Source: DASPPM01 sp052143835
GTDB lineage: Bacteria > Pseudomonadota > Alphaproteobacteria > JACZXZ01
Length of the DNA: 64,000 nt
Direction of reading: 5' to 3'
NCBI GenBank assembly: GCA_052143835.1
Contig: JBKQRV010000005.1
Span: 3,537-67,536, forward strand
A model generated the notes under the pieces. That model was not told where the DNA came from and did not search any database. It saw only the letters and a program-made list of their open reading frames with translations. The translations under genes were made by a program, and so were the position numbers. The number at the start of each line of letters is the position of its first letter. Within the stretch, counting starts at the first letter, position 1. Shown one piece after another: positions 44,882 to 52,590 of this stretch.

Positions 44882-45358
44882 ATGGCGACGCTCACTCATT
44901 TCGATGACAAGGGCCAAGCCGTGATGGTCGACGTCTCGGACAAGCCCGAGAGCGAGCGAGTCGCCATCGCCGCAGGTGCTGTCCTGATGCGGCCGGCGAC
45001 GCTCGCGCGCATCATGGAGGGCGGGGTCAAGAAGGGCGACGTGCTCGCCACAGCCCGGTTGGCCGGCATCATGGCAGCCAAGCGCACGCCCGACCTCATC
45101 CCGCTGTGCCACCCCCTTCCGCTCACCGCGGTCGAAGTGGCGCTTAGCTGCGACCCCGCCCGACATGCCGTCGATATCGTCGCAACCTGCAAGTCGAAGG
45201 GACGCACGGGGGTCGAGATGGAAGCCTTGACCGCGGTCGCCGTGGCGGCCCTCACGATCTACGACATGTGCAAAGCCATCGATCGGGCCATGTCCCTGAG
45301 CGAGATCAGGCTGCTCGAGAAAAGCGGCGGCAAGTCAGGCCACTACAAGGCGAAATAA
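44882..45358 (+). CDS. moaC: Cyclic pyranopterin monophosphate synthase
   Basis: Second step of molybdenum cofactor synthesis. A 158-residue protein with THFDDKGQAVMVDVSDK at the start, the LIPLCHPLPLTAVEV active-site segment, GRTGVEMEALTAV and YDMCKAID. Its stop overlaps the moeA start (TAATG). Confidence 0.97.
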   Translation: MATLTHFDDKGQAVMVDVSDKPESERVAIAAGAVLMRPATLARIMEGGVKKGDVLATARLAGIMAAKRTPDLIPLCHPLPLTAVEVALSCDPARHAVDIVATCKSKGRTGVEMEALTAVAVAALTIYDMCKAIDRAMSLSEIRLLEKSGGKSGHYKAK

Positions 45359-46572
45359 TGATCTCGGTCGAAGAAGCGCTCGGCCGCATCCTGAAGGCCT
45401 TCTCGCCCCTTGCCGCCGAGCGGGTAAGCCTGGCTTCCGCCCTTGGCCGGGTGCTCGCCGAGGATGTGACGGCGCGTCTCACCCAGCCGCGCACGGCCGT
45501 GTCGGCGATGGACGGCTATGCCGTGCGCGCCGCCGATGCCGCGCAAGTGCCGGTGACTCTCCGCGTGGTCGGCTCGGCCCCGGCCGGAGGCGCTTATGGC
45601 GGGACGCTACGTTCCGGCGAGGCCGTGCGCATCTTCACGGGTGCTGCGCTTCCCGCGGGTGCCGACGCCGTCATCATCCAAGAGGATACGACCGCCGAGG
45701 GCGACCGGGTCACCATTCGCGAGGTGGGGCGCGTCGGCCGCCACATCCGCCCCGCCGGCCTCGACTTCAAGGCGGGCGAAGTGGGCATCAGCGCCGGCCG
45801 CAGGCTCGGGCCGCGCGACATCGGCCTGGCAGCCGCCATGAACGTGCCCTGGCTCAGCGTGCGCCGCCGCCCCCGCGTCGCCGTGCTCGCGACCGGCGAC
45901 GAGGTCGTCATGCCGGGCGATCCGCTCGGCCCCAACCAGATCGTGAGCTCGAATGCTTTGGCGCTTGCCGCGGCGGCCGCGGCCTGGGGCGGGGAGCCAA
46001 TCAACCTCGGCATCGCCGCCGACACCAAGGAATCGCTGCAAGAGCTCGCCGCCGGTGCCGCCGGTGCCGATCTCCTGATCACCACCGGCGGCGCCTCTGT
46101 CGGCGAGCACGACCTCGTGCAAAGCGCCCTTGCCGAGCGCGGCCTTGCAGTCGATTTCTGGCAGATCGCGATGCGGCCGGGTAAGCCCCTCATTTTCGGC
46201 CGGCTCGGCACCACTCCCCTCCTCGGCCTCCCCGGCAACCCGGTCTCCTCGCTCGTCTGCGCCATCATCTTCTTGAGGCCAGCGATGGCGCGCATGCTCG
46301 GCCTCAGCACCTCCGAGGAGGGCTTTGCGAACGCCCGGCTCGGCTGCGACCTTGCGGCCAACGATCGCCGTCAGGACTACCTGCGCTCGCGCCTCGCACG
46401 CGGCCCGGACGGCGAGATGGTGGCAACGCCCTTCGAGGTGCAGGACAGCTCCAATCTTTCCCGCTTGGCCCATGCCGACTGCCTGGTCGTGCGCCCGCCT
46501 TTGGCCCCCGCGGCCAAGGCAGGCGACGGGGTGACGATCATTCCCTTGGATGGACTCGCGCCCCTCATCTGA
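45358..46572 (+). CDS. moeA: Molybdopterin molybdenumtransferase
   Basis: Inserts molybdenum into adenylylated molybdopterin. 404 residues from the ATG at 45358. It contains PRTAVSAMDGYAVRAAD in domain III/I, GDEVVMPGDPLGPNQIVSSN, the MoCF-type TTGGASVGEHDLV and MRPGKPLIFGRLG, then a C-terminal domain IV. It is the last gene of the trp-mo run; lexA has its own promoter downstream. Confidence 0.97.
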   Translation: MISVEEALGRILKAFSPLAAERVSLASALGRVLAEDVTARLTQPRTAVSAMDGYAVRAADAAQVPVTLRVVGSAPAGGAYGGTLRSGEAVRIFTGAALPAGADAVIIQEDTTAEGDRVTIREVGRVGRHIRPAGLDFKAGEVGISAGRRLGPRDIGLAAAMNVPWLSVRRRPRVAVLATGDEVVMPGDPLGPNQIVSSNALALAAAAAAWGGEPINLGIAADTKESLQELAAGAAGADLLITTGGASVGEHDLVQSALAERGLAVDFWQIAMRPGKPLIFGRLGTTPLLGLPGNPVSSLVCAIIFLRPAMARMLGLSTSEEGFANARLGCDLAANDRRQDYLRSRLARGPDGEMVATPFEVQDSSNLSRLAHADCLVVRPPLAPAAKAGDGVTIIPLDGLAPLI

Positions 46573-46631
46573 GTCCGCGCAAAGCCACTTTGAAGCGAAA
46601 AAGGGGCAAAAAGGCTCTTGACCTCTTTCGG

Positions 46632-46646
46632 GAACTAAACTAGAAC
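46632..46646. promoter_or_regulatory. SOS box in the lexA promoter
   Basis: GAAC-TAAACTA-GAAC is the complement of the alphaproteobacterial LexA site GTTC-N7-GTTC. It overlaps a TAGAAC -10 element, 17 bases after TTGACC (46618-46623), so LexA binding would block its own transcription. A half site GTTC with a degenerate partner lies at about 46668-46682. Confidence 0.88.
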
Positions 46647-46705
46647 ATGCGGTGACGTTTTGCTTTTGTTCTAGATTTAGTAGCTCTCCAGCCCGGGGGA
46701 CGTAG

Positions 46706-47425
46706 ATGCTGACGAAGAAACAACGCGAGCTCCTGATGTACATCGAGCGGCGGCTGCGCGAGAGCGGCATTTCGCCCTCCTTCGACGAGATGAAGGAGGC
46801 GCTCGACCTGCGCTCGAAATCCGGCATCCATCGCCTCATTACCGGGCTCGAGGAGCGCGGCTTCATTCGCCGTTTGCCGCATCGCGCGCGCGCGCTCGAG
46901 GTGCTTCGCCTGCCCGAGACCGCGGCCGTGGCCGGGCGCAGCAACGGCGCCGCCGCAAGCGCCAATGACTTCTCGCCCAAGGTGATCGCCGGCAGCTTCC
47001 GCAACCGCGGTCTCGGCGGTGCCGCGAGTCATGGAGACGAGCCCGCGATCGAGCTGCCGCTTTATGGCAAGATCGCCGCGGGCACGCCCATCGAAGCGCT
47101 GCGCGACCATTCGAGCACGATCAGCATGCCGGCCAGCATACTCGGCCGCGGCGAATACTATGCGCTGCAGGTCGAGGGCGATTCGATGGTCGACGCCGGC
47201 ATCCTCGATGAGGACGTGGTCGTCATCAAGCGCGGCGAGGTGGCCGACAGCGGCGAGATCGTGGTCGCCCTCATCGACGACAACGAGGTGACGCTGAAGC
47301 GCTTACGGCGCAAGGGAGACTCGATCGCGCTCGAGCCCGCCAACAAGAAATACGAGACGCGCATCTTCGGTCCCGACCGCGTGCGCATTCAAGGCAAGCT
47401 CGTCAGCCTGTTCCGGCGCTATTAG
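46706..47425 (+). CDS. lexA: SOS repressor LexA
   Basis: Represses DNA-damage genes and cleaves itself when stimulated by RecA. Residues 1-65 form the winged helix (LTKKQRELLMYIERRLRESG). The self-cleavage site is A125-G126 (KIAAGTP), and the Ser-Lys dyad is S160 (VEGDSMVDAG) and K198 (VTLKRL). The length of 239 residues, with a linker longer than in E. coli, is usual in alphaproteobacteria. Confidence 0.97.
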   Translation: MLTKKQRELLMYIERRLRESGISPSFDEMKEALDLRSKSGIHRLITGLEERGFIRRLPHRARALEVLRLPETAAVAGRSNGAAASANDFSPKVIAGSFRNRGLGGAASHGDEPAIELPLYGKIAAGTPIEALRDHSSTISMPASILGRGEYYALQVEGDSMVDAGILDEDVVVIKRGEVADSGEIVVALIDDNEVTLKRLRRKGDSIALEPANKKYETRIFGPDRVRIQGKLVSLFRRY

Positions 47426-47540
47426 GGCGCCTTGTTGTTCATCACACGCGCTTGAGACGCGACCGTTCCACGTGCCGAATCCCTCGCGCGTGATCACGGT
47501 AGAGCGCGCGTGCGCCCCCTGCGCGTGGGCGCGTTGAGAC

Positions 47541-49793
47541 CTACTCCTCGTCTTCCTCGGCCGGCGGTTCTTCCGGCGTCTGCGGCTCGGGCGGCACTCC
47601 CGTCCGAGTTCTCTTGGAAACCGGCTGGGACTTCGCGGCCGGCCGTACCGACGCCACGCTCTCGGGCCGCTCCGGCACCCAGGGACGCGCCCCACGCCAG
47701 TCGCGTACGCTCTCGCTCGTGACCGCCGCGGGAGAAAGCCAGATCGCGTGCCCGCCGTCGCGCCACAGGTCCAAGCGATCAATGATCATGCGCGGGGCCG
47801 GACAGGCCGATTTGATGGGCGCCACGCTCACCAGCACGCTGGCGTGAAGGCAGTCCTCTAGGAGCGCCTCGCGCTCGCGCACCAGCGCCACGAGCTGGCC
47901 GTTGGCCCGATAGAGGCAGCCGAGCGCGTCGCAGACGAGGCGGCCGTCGGCGCTTGCGCCCTCCTCCGGCCAGGGGTCGCGCGTGGTTTGCCCGGCGCGC
48001 TTGACGATCGTCTCCACGTCGAAGTCGTCGCCGCGCACGGGCGAGATCATCATGCGCCCGTCCGCCGCGCGCACCGCGAAGAGACGCGCATCCTCCGAGA
48101 CGATCACGTCGGGATGACGCTCAAGCGCCACGCTCGCGAGCCCCAGCGCGACCGCGGCCAGGCCGAGCGCGCGCCAGGGCCGCTGCCACAAGCAGAGCCA
48201 GAGCATGCCGAGGCTGACCGCGATCAGGCCCCACAGCGGCATCGCGGGCAGAATGGCGACCGAGCCCGGCCAGCTCACCACCGTCTTGGCCGACCAGATC
48301 ACCACGTGCAGGCCCCAGCCCATGGGCGGCAACGCCACTCCCTCGAGCCCAAAGGGCATCAGCACGAAGGCGACGATCGCCCACGGCATCACCCAAAGCG
48401 CCGTCACCGGCACGGCGATGAGGTTGGTGACGAAGCCGAAGGCGGCCAGGCGATCGAAGTGATAGATCGAGTAAGGGATGGTCGCCATGCTGGTGATCAG
48501 GCTGGTAAAGGCGACGCCCGTCAGATAGAGCAGCGGAACGCGCCACCATCCCTCGCCCGCGACCCAGCGCAGCACAGGCTGGCGCAAGCTCTCGTACGCG
48601 GCGAGCAAGGCGAGCACGGCCGAGAAGGAGAGCTGGAAGCTCGGGCCGGTGAGACTCTCGGGCTCGATGGCGAGGATGGCGACCGCGGCCCAGCACAGCA
48701 TGCGCATCGAGATCGAGGTGCGGTCGAGCAGCACGCCAAGCAGCACCACGCCGGTCATGATGAAGGCACGCTGTGTCGGCACCGTGGCACCCGTGATGAG
48801 CAGATAGAACGCGGCCCCGGCGAGGGCCGCCAAGGCCGCCCACTTCTTGATCGGATAACGCAGCGCGAGGCGCGGGATGAGCGCCAAGAGCGCGCGCACG
48901 CCGAAGAAAAGCGCGCCCGTCACCATGCCGAGGTGAAGGCCGGCGATGGCAAGGAGATGGGCCAAGCCCGAATTCCGCATGGCCTCGATCACGTCGGGCG
49001 GAATTGCGCCGCGCTCGCCGGTCATGAGGGCGGCGGCGATACCGCCTTCCGCGCCCGGCAGCTCGGCCGTCACGCGCTGGGCGATACGGTCGCGTAGTGC
49101 CGCGAGCGAGAGCGCAAAGCCGCTCGAGCGCTTCGGCTCGACGAAGATGCGGCCATAGGCGTAGCCCACGGCGCCGAGCCGGAGGTAATAAGCATGCCGT
49201 TGAAAATCGAAGGCGCCGGGTGCGATCGGCGCCGGCGGCGGAAGCAGCACCGCGCGCACGCGCAGCCCATCGCCGGGACTGAGCTCCGTCGCCTCATCCC
49301 TCAGGCGCACGCGGACGCGCGCCGGCGTGCGCTCGGGTGCTAAGCGCTCCACCTGCGGCCGGTCGAGAGTGACCCGTCGGCCGCGGGCGAGCTGCTCGAC
49401 CTCGACGACGCGGCCGCTCAGCGCTACGGGCCCGAGCCGCTTCTCCAGCCGTGGCGCGCTCACCTGGTCCGTGCGCCAGCCCGCGATGGCGAAGCCGAGT
49501 GCGATCGTGGCGAGTGCCAACAAGAGCGAGAGCGGATAAGGACGCCTGCGGCAGAGCCAGGCTGCGGCCAAGAGTGCGAACGCCGCCGCGGGCGCCGGCC
49601 AATGGCTCGGCTCGAAGGGCAAGGCAAAATAAAGGGCAATGCCCGCGCCGAAGAAGGCCGGCAGCCAGAACGGCCAGCGCTCGCGCTCCGCGTCGAGCTC
49701 GCGTCTGGCGACTTGCGCCGCGCGCCAAACAACCCCTCCGTGCATCTCGGGGCGCACGGCTTCCGCAGGCTCGCTGAGATCCGCGCCGCTCAC
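47541..49793 (-). CDS. comEC: ComEC/Rec2-family DNA-uptake channel protein
   Basis: A 750-residue membrane protein. The N-terminal hydrophobic and OB-like (DUF4131) region has two to three membrane segments, followed by the competence domain (about 230-510) with LTGERGAIPPDVIEAMRNSGLAHLLAIAGLHLGMV. The C-terminal part, where metallo-beta-lactamase motifs lie in many ComEC proteins, has none of the HxHxDH signature and ends in an acidic Pro/Glu tail. Loss of the nuclease-like centre occurs in other alphaproteobacterial ComEC proteins. It converges on lexA and is the left neighbour of the 12-kb accessory segment. Confidence 0.93.
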   Translation of the reverse strand: MSGADLSEPAEAVRPEMHGGVVWRAAQVARRELDAERERWPFWLPAFFGAGIALYFALPFEPSHWPAPAAAFALLAAAWLCRRRPYPLSLLLALATIALGFAIAGWRTDQVSAPRLEKRLGPVALSGRVVEVEQLARGRRVTLDRPQVERLAPERTPARVRVRLRDEATELSPGDGLRVRAVLLPPPAPIAPGAFDFQRHAYYLRLGAVGYAYGRIFVEPKRSSGFALSLAALRDRIAQRVTAELPGAEGGIAAALMTGERGAIPPDVIEAMRNSGLAHLLAIAGLHLGMVTGALFFGVRALLALIPRLALRYPIKKWAALAALAGAAFYLLITGATVPTQRAFIMTGVVLLGVLLDRTSISMRMLCWAAVAILAIEPESLTGPSFQLSFSAVLALLAAYESLRQPVLRWVAGEGWWRVPLLYLTGVAFTSLITSMATIPYSIYHFDRLAAFGFVTNLIAVPVTALWVMPWAIVAFVLMPFGLEGVALPPMGWGLHVVIWSAKTVVSWPGSVAILPAMPLWGLIAVSLGMLWLCLWQRPWRALGLAAVALGLASVALERHPDVIVSEDARLFAVRAADGRMMISPVRGDDFDVETIVKRAGQTTRDPWPEEGASADGRLVCDALGCLYRANGQLVALVREREALLEDCLHASVLVSVAPIKSACPAPRMIIDRLDLWRDGGHAIWLSPAAVTSESVRDWRGARPWVPERPESVASVRPAAKSQPVSKRTRTGVPPEPQTPEEPPAEEDEE

Positions 49794-49814
49794 GGCTCAA
49801 CCGCCCCTCAGAGG

Positions 49815-49859
49815 CTCCCCAGAGGGGACATGCTACAGGACAGCGCCCCTCCTGACGAG
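49815..49859. repeat. Copy of a gltX-promoter-like segment at the left end of the accessory region
   Basis: The 45 bases match 61765-61809, in front of gltX, at 32 positions; the block GCTACAG with flanking TG is identical. The left copy is followed at 49875 by ATGTCC, the same first six bases as the gltX coding sequence. It looks like a relic or duplicate of the comEC-gltX intergenic region. Confidence 0.55.
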
Positions 49860-49881
49860 AGGTGCCACGTCTCGATGTCCC

Positions 49882-50211
49882 TTAGCACGTCTTCACGTTC
49901 TTGTCGCACGCCTGGAGCTTGAAGCGCTCGGCCCCGGCTGTCCGGCTCGCATCAAAGGCGCGCTGATCCGCGCAATGCGCCCGAACGAAAACGACCGTTT
50001 GGCCCTCGACGACATGCTCCTCGAGGTCCGAGAGAAACAGGACTTCGCAATTCTGCTCCTTGAGGAGCTGCTCACGAAGATCGCTCTGCCAATCCGCTCT
50101 CGTCGGAGTGACGAGCGAAAGTGCCATGAAGCCGGCAAGAACGAGAACCGCGCCCGTGTTGATCGGGCAGCGAAACGCGGAAGGCCGGTCGCATAGGCTC
50201 CGAAGGCACAT
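49882..50211 (-). CDS. Small exported cysteine-containing protein of unknown function
   Basis: A 109-residue frame with a plausible signal peptide (TGAVLVLAGFMALSLVTPTRA, cleavage after TRA). The mature part is about 70 residues with Cys in QNCEVLF, RAHCADQRAFD, LQACDKN and at the end (KTC). The paired cysteines suggest disulfides in the periplasm. I do not recognise the family. The ATG is preceded by no strong ribosome site. An FNR/FixK-like box (50310-50323) lies about 100 bases upstream in the correct direction. Confidence 0.65.
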   Translation of the reverse strand: MCLRSLCDRPSAFRCPINTGAVLVLAGFMALSLVTPTRADWQSDLREQLLKEQNCEVLFLSDLEEHVVEGQTVVFVRAHCADQRAFDASRTAGAERFKLQACDKNVKTC

Positions 50212-50309
50212 CGGTGGGCGAGCCTTATCTCCGATAGCGGCGTGGCGGGCCTGGTCAGATCCGGCGCCGAATTACCCTGCATCTCACTCCGCTTTGCAGG
50301 GATCGCGCA

Positions 50310-50323
50310 TTGATCTCGATCAG
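50310..50323. promoter_or_regulatory. FNR/FixK-like box
   Basis: TTGATCTCGATCAG matches the TTGAT-N4-ATCAA consensus at nine of ten positions. It is upstream of the small exported protein gene (minus strand). An identical 14-mer lies at 61676-61689. Confidence 0.5.
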
Positions 50324-50349
50324 TACGTTGCACTTCCCATACCTCGGGA

Positions 50350-50486
50350 CTAGAGCGGATTTCGCTCAGGTGGAAGCGGCCCCTCCCGTCATTGCCGGGC
50401 TTGACCCGGCAATCCATGGACCCCCGGGACGAGCCCGGGGGCGACGAGAAAAATTGGCGATTCCATCAAGGCGGAACTGGCTCTAG
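50350..50486. repeat. 137-bp MITE-like element with terminal inverted repeats
   Basis: The left end (50350-50375, starting CTAGAGC) and the right end (50461-50486, ending GCTCTAG) are inverted copies matching at 18 of 26 positions. The interior holds two strong hairpins: ATTGCCGGG/CCCGGCAAT (50391-50413) and CCCCCGGG/CCCGGGGG (50421-50441). No coding capacity. It lies directly before the RelA/SpoT-domain gene and may supply or disrupt its promoter. Confidence 0.75.
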
Positions 50487-50550
50487 TGCTATGATCCAGG
50501 TCTCGTCTGATAGTGCGCCGGCTGCGGAGGGCGCTTTCGCGTTTGCGGAC

Positions 50551-51711
50551 ATGGCAGTCAAACCAGAATACACCCGAGAACGCGTAAACATCGCGGGGAA
50601 GGCCCTCGTTCAAGGCTTTTTCGGTGTCCCACCGATAAGTCTTGATCAAACGGACTGGGAAAGGCACTGGGACGAGTGGGCCGAAAACATAGCAGTAATC
50701 AACAATTGGCGTTCGGCTCATGGCTACCCTTTGAATACGTTCCAGACCACCCTACGAAATTCCGCGCGCCGCTTCGATGCCGACGCGCTAATCGCTCAGC
50801 GTACAAAGCGACTCATTTCTATCGCAGCTAAGCTAAATCGTGAGCCAAGAATGAAGCTCTCGCAAATGCAAGACATTGGTGGCTGTCGCGCGGTGGTCAA
50901 GTCGGTCGCCGAAGTGCGCAGTCTCGTATCGTATTATGAAAAGGAAATTCGGCTCCAGCATACCTTAGCGACGAAAGACGATTACATAGACGAGCCCAAA
51001 AGCAGCGGCTACAGAGGCGTTCACTTGGTTTATCGATTCCATTCGGATAGGCCAGCCGCTGTTGCTTATAACGGTCTCAAAATCGAGATGCAAATTCGCT
51101 CGAAGTATCAGCACGCTTGGGCCACAGCCGTCGAGACCGTAGGGACATTTGTGCAGCAAGCGTTAAAATCTAGCCAAGGCGAGGAAGACTGGCTTCGGTT
51201 CTTTGAATTGATGGGAAGCGTGATCGCGTTGCGCGAAAGACTGCCCCTTGTTCCGAACACCCCTACCAAAAGAAAGGAATTGATTGCCACATTAGCTGAA
51301 TACACAGCAAGATTGGGCGTTGTGAATCATTTGACAGGTTATCGCAATGCGCTGCGTCATATCACGGAACGAGCTAATCCATCCGATAGATATTTCCTCT
51401 TGGAACTGGAAGCGTCTAAAAACCGGCTGGTCGTTACCGGCTTTCCGTTGCACGAATTGCCCGAGGCCCAAAGGAAGTACGCTTTGGCAGAACAAATGGT
51501 GCGTTCGCATCCTGGTGCAGATGCCGTGCTTGTGTCCGTGGACTCACTGACAGCTTTGGAGCGCGCATACCCAAATTATTTCGCAGACACGCGCGTCTTT
51601 ATACAGTTGTTAAATCAAGCACTGAGTGGCAGTTCCCACGGAATATCCGTACAACCGCTCAAGCTTGATTCCGACGATTCGCTCGCTTTGGTGCGCCGAC
51701 AACCTTCTTGA
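50551..51711 (+). CDS. RelA/SpoT-domain protein, (p)ppGpp synthetase-like, accessory
   Basis: A 386-residue protein. The synthetase-like domain covers about 40-230: MKLSQMQDIGGCRAVV (substrate-binding DIxGxR region), DYIDEPKSSGYRGVHLVYRF, and LKIEMQIRSKYQHAWATAVE. The HD hydrolase domain and the TGS/ACT parts of housekeeping Rel are absent. A helical C-terminal region of about 150 residues has no assigned role. Members of this family occur sporadically and some relatives (toxSAS) are toxins. The start is uncertain: ATG 50491 lies just outside a MITE-like element, so I prefer ATG 50551 (MAVKPEYTRERVN). Codon use is clearly AT-richer than comEC or gltX, suggesting transfer. Confidence 0.85.
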   Translation: MAVKPEYTRERVNIAGKALVQGFFGVPPISLDQTDWERHWDEWAENIAVINNWRSAHGYPLNTFQTTLRNSARRFDADALIAQRTKRLISIAAKLNREPRMKLSQMQDIGGCRAVVKSVAEVRSLVSYYEKEIRLQHTLATKDDYIDEPKSSGYRGVHLVYRFHSDRPAAVAYNGLKIEMQIRSKYQHAWATAVETVGTFVQQALKSSQGEEDWLRFFELMGSVIALRERLPLVPNTPTKRKELIATLAEYTARLGVVNHLTGYRNALRHITERANPSDRYFLLELEASKNRLVVTGFPLHELPEAQRKYALAEQMVRSHPGADAVLVSVDSLTALERAYPNYFADTRVFIQLLNQALSGSSHGISVQPLKLDSDDSLALVRRQPS

Positions 51712-51832
51712 AAGCGCGCTCGGCGCCTTCTTCGGTCTCGTCCGCCCCGATTTCGCAGGCAGTTTCGAGGAACCGTTTGTATTCCTCGGGGTCGCTAGAA
51801 GCCTTGGGTTTGGGCGCGGGTTTCCGTGGCAT
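51659..51832 (-). CDS. Small charged protein overlapping the RelA/SpoT-domain gene
   Basis: A 57-residue frame from the ATG at 51832 with the helical sequence SDPEEYKRFLETACEIG ADETEEGAERAFKKVV, a pattern I have seen in small hypothetical proteins of Rhizobiales-like genomes. It is convergent to the RelA/SpoT-domain gene and overlaps its last 53 bases. No function is known. Antitoxin to the neighbour is conceivable but unsupported, because real toxSAS antitoxins are usually in the same operon and orientation. Confidence 0.55.
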   Translation of the reverse strand: MPRKPAPKPKASSDPEEYKRFLETACEIGADETEEGAERAFKKVVGAPKRANRRNQA

Positions 51833-51944
51833 AAGTTGCATGATAGCACGCGAAATGGTTGATAGCCAAGAAGGCAAGCCAAACCTGATAGGTACGAAGT
51901 AGCTGAAATTGCTTGATTTTCCGTCAAAATCTGCTAGTCTTCAA

Positions 51945-52083
51945 AAGATTGGGGCGGTCCCAAACCAAGGGATACCGCCCCGCACCCGAGCCTCTGCAGA
52001 GGCCCTACCCCGCCCTGTGCACAACTGCGTCAGCGGGGGTCTCGACAGAATCGCCAGGCGAGAGTCTGGCGATTCTTATTTCT
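51945..52083 (+). ncRNA. Candidate structured small RNA with four hairpins
   Basis: No protein frame fits this stretch. Proposed promoter: TTGATT (51913-51918), 16 bases, TAGTCT (51935-51940). Hairpin 1: GGGGCGGT(CCC)/(GGG)AT-ACCGCCCC at 51951-51981, an 8+3-pair stem with a two-base bulge and the seven-base loop AAACCAA. Hairpin 2: palindrome GCCTCTGCAGAGGC at 51990-52003. Hairpin 3: CCCCGC/GCGGGG at 52008-52038. Hairpin 4: an 11-pair terminator at 52047-52076 followed by TATTTCT. The successive helices with a terminator and promoter spacing support a transcript of about 140 nt. The family is not recognised; it is not 6S, tmRNA, RNase P or SRP RNA. Confidence 0.6.
52047..52083 (+). terminator. 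Intrinsic terminator
   Basis: Perfect 11-pair stem AGAATCGCCAG / CTGGCGATTCT (52047-52057 and 52066-52076) with loop GCGAGAGT, followed by TATTTCT. The T-rich side is on the plus strand only, so it ends a plus-strand transcript although the nearest plus-strand protein gene ends 340 bases upstream. This is the main reason for proposing the small RNA above. Confidence 0.8.
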
Positions 52084-52101
52084 ACCAAATTCCATTCCCC
52101 C

Positions 52102-52590
52102 TTACTTGTACCAGTCCACGAGCCCGAACAAATCATTCGGAAGCCTAGCAAAGGTCTGCGTGTTCTTGCTGAGTGACACTTGAAGACCGCGCTTCTGGTT
52201 CTCCACATCCTTGCTAGGGAACATAAATCCGCCTCTCGACAAGCCGTCATGGATCTCCTCAGCGGACGCCGGTCCAAGACCAGCGAGTTTTCGCATCTCA
52301 AGGAATTTCCGCACAGCCCCCGCCAGAGTAGATTGGTAGAATTGATCGGGCGAGATCGGCATCTTGCCAACAGCGGCCGTAAGCTTTGAAAGCACCGTAA
52401 CTAGGGGGAATTCTCGAGGAGCAGCGACAGGCTCATCGTCCGCGAACATTGGTTCCCTGCCCGCGAGCACGCAGGCCTGGTTGACGAATGATCGCAGCTT
52501 ATCCCTCTCGGCCAGCATGGGAGCAAGCTGCGAGTCTAGCTCTGAAAGTTTCGCGAGCGCCTTCTCGATGATGTCGGGCTCACCAGTCAT
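52102..52590 (-). CDS. Unknown protein with coiled-coil start and winged-helix-like region
   Basis: A 162-residue protein. The first 40 residues form a charged helix (IEKALAKLSELDSQLAPMLAERDKL), typical of a dimerising coiled coil. The C-terminal 70 residues (FLEMRKLAGLGPASAEEIHDGL, SRGGFMFPS, LSKNTQTFARLPNDLFGLVDW) fit a winged helix-turn-helix such as the HARE/RNA polymerase delta type. DNA binding is plausible. I do not recognise a named family. It lies tail to tail with the small RNA and its upstream region is strongly AT-rich. Confidence 0.65.
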   Translation of the reverse strand: MTGEPDIIEKALAKLSELDSQLAPMLAERDKLRSFVNQACVLAGREPMFADDEPVAAPREFPLVTVLSKLTAAVGKMPISPDQFYQSTLAGAVRKFLEMRKLAGLGPASAEEIHDGLSRGGFMFPSKDVENQKRGLQVSLSKNTQTFARLPNDLFGLVDWYK

